In this document: piece by piece, positions 36,676-48,400 of the stretch
How positions within the stretch are numbered: position 1 is the stretch's first letter
Layout: each line of letters begins with the position of its first letter
Assembly: GCA_002633025.1 (NCBI GenBank)
Contig: NMRB01001097.1
Location: forward strand, 120,203-184,202
Origin: Notospermus geniculatus
Lineage: Eukaryota; Nemertea; Pilidiophora; Heteronemertea; Lineidae
Reading direction: 5' to 3'
DNA: 64,000 bases
Program-made: the position numbers and the translations under genes
The notes under the pieces: generated by a model
What the model was told of the DNA's origin: nothing
The model's input: the letters and a program-made list of their open reading frames with translations, nothing else
Database searches by the model: none

Positions 36676-36960
36676 GGCTGCATCACATAGAACTACACGA
36701 TACACGTACACTCATGGAAAAAAGTAAATGGACAGCAGTTTTTCTTGAATATCTCCAAACCATTGCGATGTAGGAGAGTGAGCCTAACATATGTGATAGC
36801 AAATTTTCCTGGCTATCTGGTGGTATCAAAGTCCAGAAAATCCGGTGAAATCCACCTTTGATAGAATGAATTTTGTAAAGTCATGTTTTTGGCTACTTTT
36901 TTATTTGCAGGTTTTCAGTGAAAATTTTTATAGGAGTGTGTTCCTCTTATCGAGAGCTTT

Positions 36961-37506
36961 CATATCATATCTTAAATTTTCAATTATTTTCATTAGAAAG
37001 GTGGTTTTTAACCACTTTTATCGAAATTATTCTGCACATGCCAGACACACCTTTGAAAAGGCCCTCTCCGGCCTATTGTGAGCTGTGTTGTGATTTCTAC
37101 TTCACAATGAATGAGCAAAACCAAGTCATGGAAGGTAGTGGTCAGACGGTCAATTTCCTACATAGGGTCAATTTTTAATACCGTCCACTTGTCATACTCC
37201 ATTGGGTACTGGCTTGACCGGTGGTTGACCAACTCAACTGTAAAGTTTATTGATCTAAATTCAATTTCACATTATTTGAATTGTGTGGTGAATTTTCTAT
37301 CAACTGAGTGCAGGCCTATAACCACACGCACACGTCAATACACAAAAAGCTATTGAAACCCCATTTTATTCTGATCTACTCAACAGGACAATGACAGCAA
37401 GGGATTGTGTCAAAGGTGTGTCTGGCATGTGCAAAATAATTTTGATAAAAGTGGTTAAAAACTACCTTTCTGATTAAAATAATTGGAAATTGAAGATGTG
37501 ATATAA
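36961..37506. repeat. Large inverted repeat cut by an assembly join
   Basis: Arms of about 95 bp at 36961-37055 and 37411-37506: the left arm contains aggtggtttttaaccacttt and ttctgcacatgccagacaca, the right arm its complement. The right arm runs straight into the N at 37507, and the left arm appears to extend outward, so the element is truncated at the join. Confidence 0.85.
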
Positions 37507-37507
37507 N

Positions 37508-37941
37508 TAAAATTCGGCTACAGCGGATTCAAAACGAGTCACATTCAAAACCAGGTTTGCTCCTTCATTAAAGTTTTGTTCACTCATTGTCTACGGCGGC
37601 CATTTTTTACACTCAAACTAAAAGTCAAACCAAATAAAACAAACAAGCAAAGAAAAAGCACTTACCCGCAAAGTTAGTAAGATCACTCCAAGGCAGATTA
37701 AAACAATAACAAATCCGAGTAGAATGAAGCGAGTCCGGCTAGAAATGACCATGGTTCCATTCGACCTTGATCACATCACCACCAGCAGCAGCAGCCGTAT
37801 CTCCGCACGCAGCCACAGCAGCACAAACGCAATCTCCTTCATCGCCATTCAGCGAAAAGAGCTGGCGGAGTAATACCAAGAGGCGCGATGACGCGTTACT
37901 CCGTCGATGTTTCGATTCACCCGCCGGGATAGTAGTCCAGA
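37508..37941. repeat. Duplicated segment, copy 2
   Basis: Copy of 36241-36675 including the exon at 37661-37747; differences are scattered substitutions. Confidence 0.88.
37661..37747 (-). CDS. Candidate first exon, N-terminal membrane anchor, copy 2
   Basis: Same 29-codon exon as 36399-36485 with an intact start and gtaagt donor. Only two residues differ (V21L and I23V), both conservative and inside the helix, consistent with either alleles or a functional duplicate first exon. Confidence 0.45.
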
Positions 37942-38019
37942 AAGAATGGGAATTTAAGGCTGTGTTTATGTTATGAACGGGATGACTGTCAGTTGTAATC
38001 CTTGCGGGACCAGCGACGT

Positions 38020-38312
38020 TCGACCACATGTAGGCGAGTGGTTATCACGTCCGCTCAGCAAGCGGCAGGTCCCGGGCTCGAAACCAGCCTGGGCTATATG
38101 GGGTTTCATTCCCAGCTCTTCACGTCCGGCGCATGGGACAGTAAGCCTAGGTGCCTTGTACCTTGGTACTTTGCAAGGGCAAGTAAAAGACCCCAACCAA
38201 GTGAGGGACATGTGAGTAGCTTGAGATAGCCTCTTCCGTACTTACCAGCCAGGACAAATAATGCTATGGCGTCGGCCTTGACGGAAAAATCTAATACAAA
38301 TACAAATACCAC
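38020..38312 (+). repeat. tRNA-derived SINE, plus orientation
   Basis: The head has a Pol III A box (taggcgagtgg, 38031-38041) and B box (gggctcgaaacc, 38074-38085) at tRNA-like spacing. The body includes gcaagggcaagtaaaagacc, and the tail is aatacaaatacaaatacc. A second copy lies inverted at 56268-56560. Its 5' end overlaps the end of the duplicated region. Confidence 0.88.
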
Positions 38313-41300
38313 ATGTAGGTTGCTCTTACCTTACGATTGCAGGGGATAGGGACACAGTCGACGGTGAAAGAGGGCAGAGATTCGTCTGCTCTTCGTGTAG
38401 GGCGTGGACAACATCTACATCGGCCATCACAGGTATGGACCAGCACACATCCGGGTTTTCAATCCGTTGAGCCTCGATTCCGAGTTGTGTCAATTTCAAC
38501 CATTCAGGACTAGGTATTCAACAGATGACGACCTCCTCATTGGTGACATAACGTTTTAGAGTTTCGCAATGGGTCTTTGAACACGGGCCTACTTTTTGTA
38601 AAGGCACTGCTCGCGTGAGTTGTCTCTCTATGGGCAAGTCAACACTGAGCATCGTGTCATCGGTCTCGACATAAGCCGCGGGGAACCATAATGATGAATT
38701 GCCCATAGGAGCCAACCACACCAGATTCTCAAGTGAAGCAACACCTTCAAGTATAGTACAGTCAAAATAGGGGAAAAATGGCCGAACCCTTAAAAAATTG
38801 CAACAAAAGTTTTTTTTGTGTTTTCTTGTATTATTAGATGTGGAGAATAACATACTCAAAATCGGCCAAAATCGGACTTCCGGAAATCGGTCAAAACCGT
38901 AACCATACCATTTTTGCCATAATTCTGAAAATGAAACCAGTAAAAATGCTTTTTCGAGCATACCGGTGTAGAACCCGTTCTTTGAATTTCGCTTGTACAT
39001 TTCTTACAAAGAAATCAACAACAGACATCGCCATCTAGTGACATTTAATAACCAAATATTTACAATGAACATGAAGCAAATACACATATACACTGTATAT
39101 ATAAAACGTCTTAACTTATAGAATATTATTGCTTACGTTTCTAGCCTAAAGTTTTTTTTCAAATTCTACATGTCAAATCTGAACGTTAAATAATTTTTAT
39201 AATATTCTATGCAAGCATGCATAAATTATATTTTATGCAAGTACGCACAACAAAAGTTGAAAAAGTAGTTCGTGGACTACTTTTTCTAATGAAAGACCGG
39301 TTTTGAAACAACCTCCCCTCCAGGAGACCTGAAATGATCACTCAATGTTATTGCATACACATAATTAACCTAACTACACATGGTGACGGGATTGCTGAGT
39401 CAGCATAAAAGCAGGACCATTGCTTCAGAAATACTCAGGCTGGTGTTACGGGAAAAGTAGTCCCCCAGAATTCGTGTCCTGACAGATGTTTTGTCCTGGC
39501 CGATGATTTAACTAAACACACACGGTTTTTACCTTCGCGCATGCTCTGCATGTCAAGATATCCACTCCAATGACAACGATTCCGTATGCACCATTATTTG
39601 CCAAGCTGTGTACCAACTTCTTATTGCCACAGGGAAGGTTTAGCCATTCCGTGCCAACTCATAAAGCTGACAAGCCACATCTTTTTGCAGAAAACATTTT
39701 GAAAGGTGTTTCCGCTCTACGAGCGTGTAAAATGGATAATCACCACGAGGGCCAGCAAGCCCAGTACAAAATAGTGACTGAAACATTCTTTTAGTGGAAA
39801 GCGGAAAGGTTTAAGGCAAGTGCAGATAAATTATTCCTACGGTCCCCAAGTCGTTGAGAAACTACCTACATAAACAAAATTATAAATAATATGGTGTTAC
39901 ACCAGTAGAAATATTTCCGGCCATGGCCTCGGGAACTCGGACCCAGACCGAGTTGACATTTCATTCATTTGCACAGACGTTTTCACAACTGGCGAAAGAA
40001 CGTAATTCAATCGCTAAGGTCACGTGATTTGAAATCACGTGATCGTGTCACGTGGTATATCACATCCTACAGGCAGTGAGCGAAAGCATAACAAAATTAT
40101 ATTCAGCTAAAATGTGCCGCCTAAATAACAATAACATGCAGTTAAAAAATAATTACACAAAATATACATTTTCAGAGATATTGCTTTTCAACGGTATAGG
40201 GGTATTCATGAAAATTACGAAAGGGTGGAGACCACAAGAGTGAGGCCTTTTAACTTGATAAGCCCAAAACTGTAAAGTGAGACCTTGGAGGATAATGACA
40301 ACCAAACTGAACAGTGAGACGTATTGCACGTCAGTTGAGATGTACATCTGCATCCCTTGTAGTTTGGAACCAGAGATTTCCTGAACAGCAGCTTGCTTTG
40401 TGAAGCAATAAAAAATAGTGATTTTTTGTGTTCAAGAACTCTTGAATCTTGAAATAAGCCAATAATTTGTCATCTCTGATCTTTATTGTGGAATTGTCTG
40501 CTGAGTTACATAATAGTCCTACAGCTAACACTTCTCAAATAAAGCACCAATCTAGAAATTTGTGTGCAAAAAGGAGGAAATTGAAGAATGAAGGGAAAAA
40601 AAACAAAACCCAAAACACCAACAACAAAATGTTAAGGTCATCAAGGAACAATATTCAATTCAACTGATTTCAGTGTGTTTCACCTCAGACAAGCAAGATA
40701 CACAAGAACCTACGTCATCCAATTTAATATTAATATTAATATTAATATCTGTATTAAGTGGTTGGTTGTGGAGAGCGCACAGCAAGCATTCATATCTCTA
40801 TTGCTTTATTTACCTGTTCGTCTAAGTCACATCTACAAAAATAGTCTCCCCTCATTGCTATCAGGGTTCAGAACCACATTTATAATCAAAAATTATAATA
40901 CCAATTATTATAATATATGTCATTAGCACCATAAACATTTGCCATGTACATTTTGTGCTTATTCACTCATTTAGCGGTTGGCAGGTCAGAATCTCAGTGT
41001 ATCACATTTTAAGAGCATTCTTTTCAGATACACAACACACCAGTTCTGCTCTCATACGGTAAAAGGCAGTTTTACCATTAGTGATCGGTGGGAGTGTGGT
41101 TGTTGAAGTAATGACTAAACGCTACATTACAATGTAATTGGTACAACAAGATAGAGCGATTGCATCAGATGACCATCACCCCGCTGATGGCAAGTATACC
41201 TGGGAGGATGGACAAGTCGTGGTAGGCCTACTGATGTTCACCTTATGAGGGCAGATTCCACCGTGAGGTAGGCCTACAGTACGTTACTCGAATCAAAGCA

Positions 41301-41671
41301 TATGCTCTACTGCCTGCATTTCTTGATATTCGATGCACTGATGTATTAGGAAATCATTCAATGCATTCTACAGCAAACAGTGGACTACAGCACTGCACCA
41401 TGCAATACATTCTGCATTAATGCATCATTCAATGCACTGCACAGACTTGCTCCGTATCCAATTCCACTGATTATTCATGAACCGTTTGACAAAAATGTAG
41501 GCCTACAATTTCAAATCTCATCGCTAATCTGTTTTGCTCCGCAGTTCTTTGTTGTAGAATCTGACGTCATTTCCGTTTAGGCAAACACTACGTCACTTCC
41601 GCTACTTCCGATGGTTGGTCTTGTTCGTCTTGGCACTTTTGTGTGGACAATCTAAAGGAAGGGAAATGTGA
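38313..41671. other. Non-coding or unresolved
   Basis: A 160-codon minus-strand frame (38518-39000) has a coding-like last half (VWLAPMGNSSLWFPAAYVET region) after a possible acceptor cttgaag, but no partner exon was found. 40018-40061 holds three CACGTG palindromes within 45 bp. 41060-41190 is related to 14480-14610. A small hairpin lies at about 39259-39285. Confidence 0.4.
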
Positions 41672-41809
41672 CAGGAAATCTTTGAATTTCGTTTGTATTT
41701 GGCGATCAGGAAATCTTTGAATTTGTTTGTATTTGGCGATCAGGAAATCGTTGAATTTGTTTGTATTTGGCGATCAGGAAATCTTTGAATTTGTTTGTAT
41801 TTGGCGATC
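41672..41809. repeat. Tandem repeat, four copies of 34-35 bp
   Basis: Unit aggaaatctttgaatttgtt followed by tgtatttggcgatc, nearly identical in all four copies. Confidence 0.97.
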
Positions 41810-41887
41810 TAAGTCGAGGAAATACACAGCTCTCAGTGAGTGGTTTCCAACGAAAACCTATATGACAGGGTTTATGGAAGATTTTAN

Positions 41888-42018
41888 AGATTGCTGAAAT
41901 TAGTAGTCAGAGGTGCTTCTGCAAAAACTAAATAACCTAAACAACACCGAAAATAAGATTGCTGAAATTCGTAGTCAGAGGTGCTTCTGCAAAAACTAAA
42001 TAACCTAAACAACACCGA
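41888..42018. repeat. Direct duplication next to an assembly N
   Basis: 41888-41955 and 41956-42018 are near-identical (agattgctgaaatt.gtagtc ... aacaacaccga). The first copy starts directly after the N at 41887. Confidence 0.88.
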
Positions 42019-42095
42019 GGACTAGAAGTACGTACAGCACTAAACATGACGGTTGGTTAACAAGCAGATACCACTAAACAGCTAAAAGCCCCTCT

Positions 42096-42431
42096 CTACG
42101 TAGTGCTCCCTCTCTGAGGTCGTCCACCCAGCAGCGACTCTACCCCCCACACTCCCCGCTGTAAGTATCCTGTGGCCTTCCGCGAGCACACCATGCTCCT
42201 TACCATCATGGTAGAACTACCCCCGCCGACGTAACCACCTCCACCATCGACGTAAGCAGCCCCGCCCCCTCCGCCGTATCCCGCACCGCCTCCGCCAGCG
42301 GCGTACTTGGTCATAGTCGTGTTCTCAACATAAGAGCTTCCGCCACCGGCAAACATTGCGGCACCGGCGCCGGCTCCTGCACCAGCACCGGCTCCGCCAC
42401 CACCGCCACCACCTCCAGCTGCTACTGTCGT
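42096..42431 (-). CDS. Tail exon, Gly-rich, possible terminal exon
   Basis: Acceptor ctcacag at 42432, phase 0, open to a stop at 42096. It encodes TTVAAGGGG, Gly-Ala repeats, then Gly-rich sequence with tyrosines (SSYVEN, AAYVDGGGGYVGG). An internal donor atgatg|gtaagg ends a 76-codon phase 0-0 version at 42204; the 35 residues after it (VRSMVCSRKATG...) differ in composition, so they may be intron read-through or an alternative C-terminus. Confidence 0.7.
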   Translation of the reverse strand, partial: TTVAAGGGGGGGGAGAGAGAGAGAAMFAGGGSSYVENTTMTKYAAGGGGAGYGGGGGAAYVDGGGGYVGGGSSTMMVRSMVCSRKATGYLQRGVWGVESLLGGRPQRGSTT

Positions 42432-45400
42432 CTGTGAGAATGACGTTTCCTAGAATTAGAAGCAAGCTTTCGCTAGAGCTAGTGCAAGTTATGCCGCTAG
42501 GGGCGCTGATAGTGCACTGATTAGAAGTTGACGCCATTGCTCGAAAGTTCTGTCCACGTTGATCGCCGTTGCCCCCTAAACCCTGGTGCCTACTTCATCC
42601 AGGTCAGCCGATCGCACAGCCCTATTGTTCGAATCCCCTTTCCAGAGATATTGGCCTCGCGGGGGCAGAATGGGATGAAGTACACACCAGGGCTTAGAGG
42701 TCGTGGAACCTGATGAAAATTGGAGGAAATAGAAGATGTCAGGGATGATTCCGGATCCTCGTAAAGCAAGATCGTTACAAGCAAGAGTGACGTAGGCTAT
42801 GTTGTAAGATCCAGGGGTTTCGACCCTGGTGGTCTTTGATGGGTGGTTGTAAACATTTGTTGGAGGGCGAGGAAGGATGTTACTGACGTGTACAAGACGG
42901 ACGTATCAATGAAATGAAATGAAGTAAAATGTGTGAAAGGTCGTAAAGGAAGTGTCCCCAGGGTAACTCAAACCAAATGGACGAAGACTGGTTTAAGGGA
43001 AGGTAGGTATAGTACACATTGAAGAAAATAAGGGCCATTTCCGCAAATTATCAGGAATTACACGAATATTACAAGAACGACAACTTTGTGCGCAGATTGG
43101 ACGAATAAATGTTAGAATATTAGACTGGACATTTTAGACGGGGTGAACGTTAATGAACGAACCGAATCCCACTTCAGGACATGTTCTGAAACCGACCACC
43201 AAAATACAAAGGTGCATTCTGAGTAAGAAGACATTTGACACAGCTAGAATCGTTTCGAACAGAAACAAATATGAGAAACACCATCTTGTTCGTGCTCTCC
43301 GGGGGTAGACATTGTTCCATTTTCTACCTTTTTTCAAGATAAGATGAAAGGATCATGTAATATTAAATTGAGATACAAGAGATATATGAAAACACGAGTG
43401 TCAAATATTTTCTTCAACACATCAAGAATGGTCTGGCATAGTCTTTCACCTCATCACTATCGGCTCCTAAAACCCAGTAAGAATTAGGATTGTCATAAAG
43501 CTGAAATGGAAGAATCCCTACTTAATTAACTAACTACCAAACTACAGTTAACTAAGTTTTTGGTTACCGGCATCACTAATCTATATGTCGTGAATTTCTG
43601 ATCCTCTGCTACAATTTGCGGAAACTTTTCAAAAGTAGCAAGACTGAGGACGCGTTAAGTTTGAAAGCGATGGTAAAAGGCATAAAACGTGACATGGATA
43701 AAAATACATAGTGGATGCACACTATGTGTGGGCCTATGTTCTCCTTTTAACACACACTACTGTCTACTGCCGCTGGATTCGGTGTGTCACTCGTGGACTT
43801 GTGTGTGAAAAAAAACACCGTATTACTGTTGACTCACCAGCAACTGGGGGTATCGCCAATCAAAATCCTGCCAAATGATATGTGTAGTACGTCATGCAGA
43901 GACAATACACGGAGTTTGGAGGTAATGTCCCCATTTGGATTTGACACTCAATGTCCTCCGTTAGTCTATTTCTGACGGCCATGTCAGTTCTATTCCAACC
44001 AACTGGGGACACAACTTCAGCCATACACATGTCCAGTTGGAACTTCATGTGTGTCCCCATTTGTGTAGTATAGAAAGTGATGTCCCCATTTGACACAAAG
44101 TACATGTATGTATGTGTTGGAGCCTGTACTGTAGAATTTTTATTGCGGCCTAGGAAGTGCCACCCCTGTCGTGATTTGAAGCTAGGTGTGACACTAGGTG
44201 CTGCTCAAACGAAATGTGTCTAGGCCTTACCACCATGCTGACAGGCCTGCTGGGGACAGGAGTATCTGGTAAGGACTCTGCATCCGAGATAAGCGAAGCG
44301 AGGGCGAGGTCCTGGATACGGACGAAAATGCATTCGGGTCAAGGTCATGCAGAGATCACGTGACGACGAAGGCAATTCACGACACATGCAACGATTTTTC
44401 AAGGTCAGAAATTTTAGCAACCGCGATACAGTGACTACCAAGAGTGGTTTTGTATCTCAGCAGAGGTACGATCTTTTTAGTTACGAGAAGTATATTTCAA
44501 CCAATCCGGAGAGCCAAAAATGACGAAAACGGTGAATGGATTAGGCTGGGATCTAAGAATTGTAAAATCCAAAAATACAAAGTAAAGAGTAAAAAATGCA
44601 TAAAAACTCTAAGAATCATAAATAAATGATTATATTTGGCTAAAGTTTAGAAGTAAGCTAAAGAATGCTATATTCGCATAGAATAGCGAATCGCTAATTC
44701 TTGTTTTGTGTGTTTCACTTACAAATTCCGGATTTGTTCGGGCGCTTGACACCGAACCGTTACCGAGTCGGCTCGGTTCGACAACTCTCGGAATGGTCGC
44801 CCATTGAGAAGACGGTGCTGCCATCTGACGTTTGGAGGATGTCTTGAGGATACCCTGAGGGAAGGAGACAGCGGGGGGACATTAACATGCAGCAGGGGTG
44901 CAACATACAAGGTTTACCTTTCCTTCAAAGCTACCCTTCTGTGAACAAACTTCACAGAGATTGACTGCTTTGAAGAAAGGTACATCAACAAGCAACGTGT
45001 ATGAGAAAACCCAAGGGTTAATGCTCGGTACCAACAAGGGTCCTTCTTAGCCACAGATGGACCTCTGGTTTTGGCCAAGAGGACCATTTTGGAACAACCA
45101 GCAGGGGCAAAGGGATCTGATTCGTTCTCCCTCTTTAAGGGCCGTATGCACCATGAACATTATCTTGAACTCAGATTGAACCACAAGTTTTTCATTGTCA
45201 CATCATGCCCTGGCAAACCTGAACAATTGAAAAGCTGTGGCTCAACCTGAGTTCAAGATAATCTTCGTTGGTGCATACGGCCATTTGAGTTATGGGATAC
45301 CCCTGAGTTTTCTCGTAGAACAACAACCAGGCAGCTTGAACAACCAGCTTGGAAAAAGCTTAACAAAGTTGATGTCATTCGTAATGATAGCGTCACATTG

Positions 45401-48400
45401 AAGTCATGCAACCATGCCGAGGAACGTACGAGGTGTCACAGAAAAAACGTCGTGAACAACGACAAAAATGCAGATTTTATTCATTACGTGCAGCGACTTT
45501 TCTATCTTAAAGCCAATTTTCGCCAAAAAGGAAAATAAATCGTGGTTCTACAATTGGGCACTTTTATACAAAACGCAGGATTATTNGCAGACAAGTTGCC
45601 GAAGGTGTCGGGAAGTTCATTTCCGCGTCGAAATTTTGGTCTCGATCAAAATTTGGATGCGGAAATTTCGCCCTCTCCCGAACGTGCGGAAATGCCGGGA
45701 ACTGCTTAGGAATGATAAAGACAGTGAACGGAATCTTTCAAGAATATGCGGAGAGGTTGCGGAATTGTTAAATTTGCGTTCCGCGTCTTGTCCGCGGCCT
45801 AGTGGACGCTAGGTTTTACCTGATGAATGCACAGTTTCAGGACATGCAGCAGTAATATGTAGAAGGTTGCGCAGGCCCTGACACAGTATAGTCAAAGATT
45901 TGCCTTCGTTAAAGCTGAATACCCATCGAGAATTCAGTGACCTGGCCATCAAATGACCATGTGCAGAAAAACAAATCTCGCTCTCGCAGCAATGTGCTTT
46001 TGTTACCGTTCGCGAGGACTTACATTCGGCTGAGGAGCCGCCGCGCCAATATTCCTTGGCGGCAGAGGTGGTGGCGCCTCGGCCTCCATCGTACCCGATG
46101 GCGGGGATTTGTTGCCACGTCCTTGCCAGTCCTGTATTAGAGGTGGGAGGTGAGACTACGGCATGCACAAACACATCGCTACCATAAGAAGGCGATCATT
46201 ACCAGGTTACAGGAAGGAATGGAGAAGACACTTGAATGAAGGAAAAGTTGCTGTTATCACGTCATCTTAACCAATGTCGGGTAGCGCATGGTTAGGGAAC
46301 GTGTTTCATGGTTACTGTAAGCTTATCGACAAAATAATCTTGACAAAAAATGAATTTTACTGGTTGTCTGAGTCGCCTTTTTATAGTGAGGATGAAGAGA
46401 GGTGGAGGGAGAGGAGGGTATGGCCTGTACAGTATGGATGAAAAAAGGTAAACGCTTTTCTGATGGATAGATCTAAGTGAAACGCACCATAATGACCATT
46501 TTTACAGTATGTTTTGGTAAGAAAACCATTCCCTCTCCTCATGAAATGACAAACTAAGGAAAAAACTACACATGTACACTGATAGAAACTAAACTATGTA
46601 ATGGTGATGGTGAGGTTAAGTGACAAACCTTTACAAAGCCCGTCCGAAAGGCTATAGAGGCAAGCTAGCAAATGCTTTTACTTCAGATTTCTATAGTGCA
46701 TTTGTACTGCAAAATCAAAATCCAAGTAAAAGCATTTACTAGTCTTTATTGATATGACCAAATCCGCCACGCAAGCGTTTTCTCGCGGTATTTGGCCCTT
46801 AATGGGGAACACAACCAGAGATCTCTTTAACTGTCTATTATTGGAGGATGTAACGCCAATGAAGAGCAAGTCAAGCTTTGAATATCAGTATACTCAATCA
46901 GTATATTTTCTGGCCAGTCTTGCTCAAAGCAGGTTATGGCTCCAAACCTGCGTTACAGTGTGTTGGCCAACACACGCTGGCAATGCACACCGTCACCAAT
47001 GGTGCAAGGCCGTACATCCACTCAAGATCAGAGGGAGCAGTGCCAACCAGAATATCAGCCTTGCTGTACTACTATGTACTTAGAAGTACAAAATATATAG
47101 CTGTCACATCAATTGGCAATGCTCCCACTGATTACCAGCGGAGAAACTGCATCATACCAAAATGAGCTCTACCAGAAATAATGTTACGAATCATCATTGT
47201 TGGGTGAGACTAACTAACTACTACTCTCCAGGCTCCATGACAAGCGAACTACGCATGACTTACGTCGCTGTCTGGAGAAGGAAGTGGCCCACGCGTACTG
47301 TCAAAATCTCCGGGCCCTGCCCTCATGAGTGGTCGGGTATCTTCGTCTGACTGTGGAAGTGAACATGCAGTGTGAGGATAGAAAGGTAGAGAAGAGGTGG
47401 GGAAGCAGGGAGGACGGAGCTGATGTAGGTACAGATGACAGCAGGGCCTGACATACGTCATGGGGTAGATTGCTCAGAAGGGGGTTACAACAACTGAAGA
47501 AACCTAACAAGGACACATTGTCATGGACTTGCATAGTTTGCTAGACCCTGTGTCAGGATATTCAATAACAAGAGGCCCATGGGCCTTGCGCTCAGCTGAC
47601 TATGACCTGCTAACCCAAGAGGTTGTAACACTGAGGGGAAAAGAAGACAAACCACACTACGCTCTGTTCGAGGGAAACGATTTTTCATGTTCTGTACGCC
47701 TATTGGTGTATGATTCAACCCAGTACATACATCGTCGGGTGACGGTAATGGTCCTCTGGTGCTGTCGAAGTAACCCCCTGGTGCCCCAATCGGAGATCTT
47801 CCATCGTGGTTGGACTGGTAAGATTGGAATGGACAGAAAGAAAGAAAGAAATGCAACGAGATGAACGGAAGAAAGTAAAGGAAAAGATCTGGAGTCGTAA
47901 AATATCGGACGTAGAGTATAGGATGAAAGGTATGACGTCATGTTGACATGCACACGTCACAATGAACACTGGTTACGGGATGAGTCAGAAAAAAATGTTT
48001 GCATGAAAAATGTCCGTGCTGAAAATTAGTCCATGAATGTTCACAGCACATGTCTTTTTATTAAAAAATCTGTGAAAAACGTACCACTTCCAGTCAGAAA
48101 CGGGTTAGAGAGTTCCGTAACCACGGAGACTGGAAAGAAGGTAGACTTACCTCTGTTGGGGATTGGGCGGAGAGAAGGGGTGTCGCCGAGGAGTCATAGT
48201 CTGGTATTGGAGCTGCACCCCGTTCTTCACTTGCCGGTGCGACCGCAGGAACCCTGTCCGGATCGCTATCTCCGTCCTGGGTGGAGAGGACATGCACGTG
48301 ACAACAACAACAACAAACATGGCGTCTGGGAAGGCTCCGTCATGGAAACATGACACAATTGCCCGCTTAGCTGCAGTGTTTTCGTAAAATATCTGACTTT

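Noticed and set aside
38518-39000. 160-codon minus-strand ORF whose second half looks coding
   Set aside because: A possible acceptor exists but no neighbouring exon in compatible phase and no family similarity.
43833-43862. 30-nt phase 0-0 microexon candidate (DFDWRYPQLL)
   Set aside because: Lies in a dispersed repeat whose other copy near 48.8 kb lacks the same splice sites.
45468-45812. 114-codon plus-strand ORF across an N
   Set aside because: Crosses the assembly join at 45586 and has no domain; the frame across an N has no meaning.
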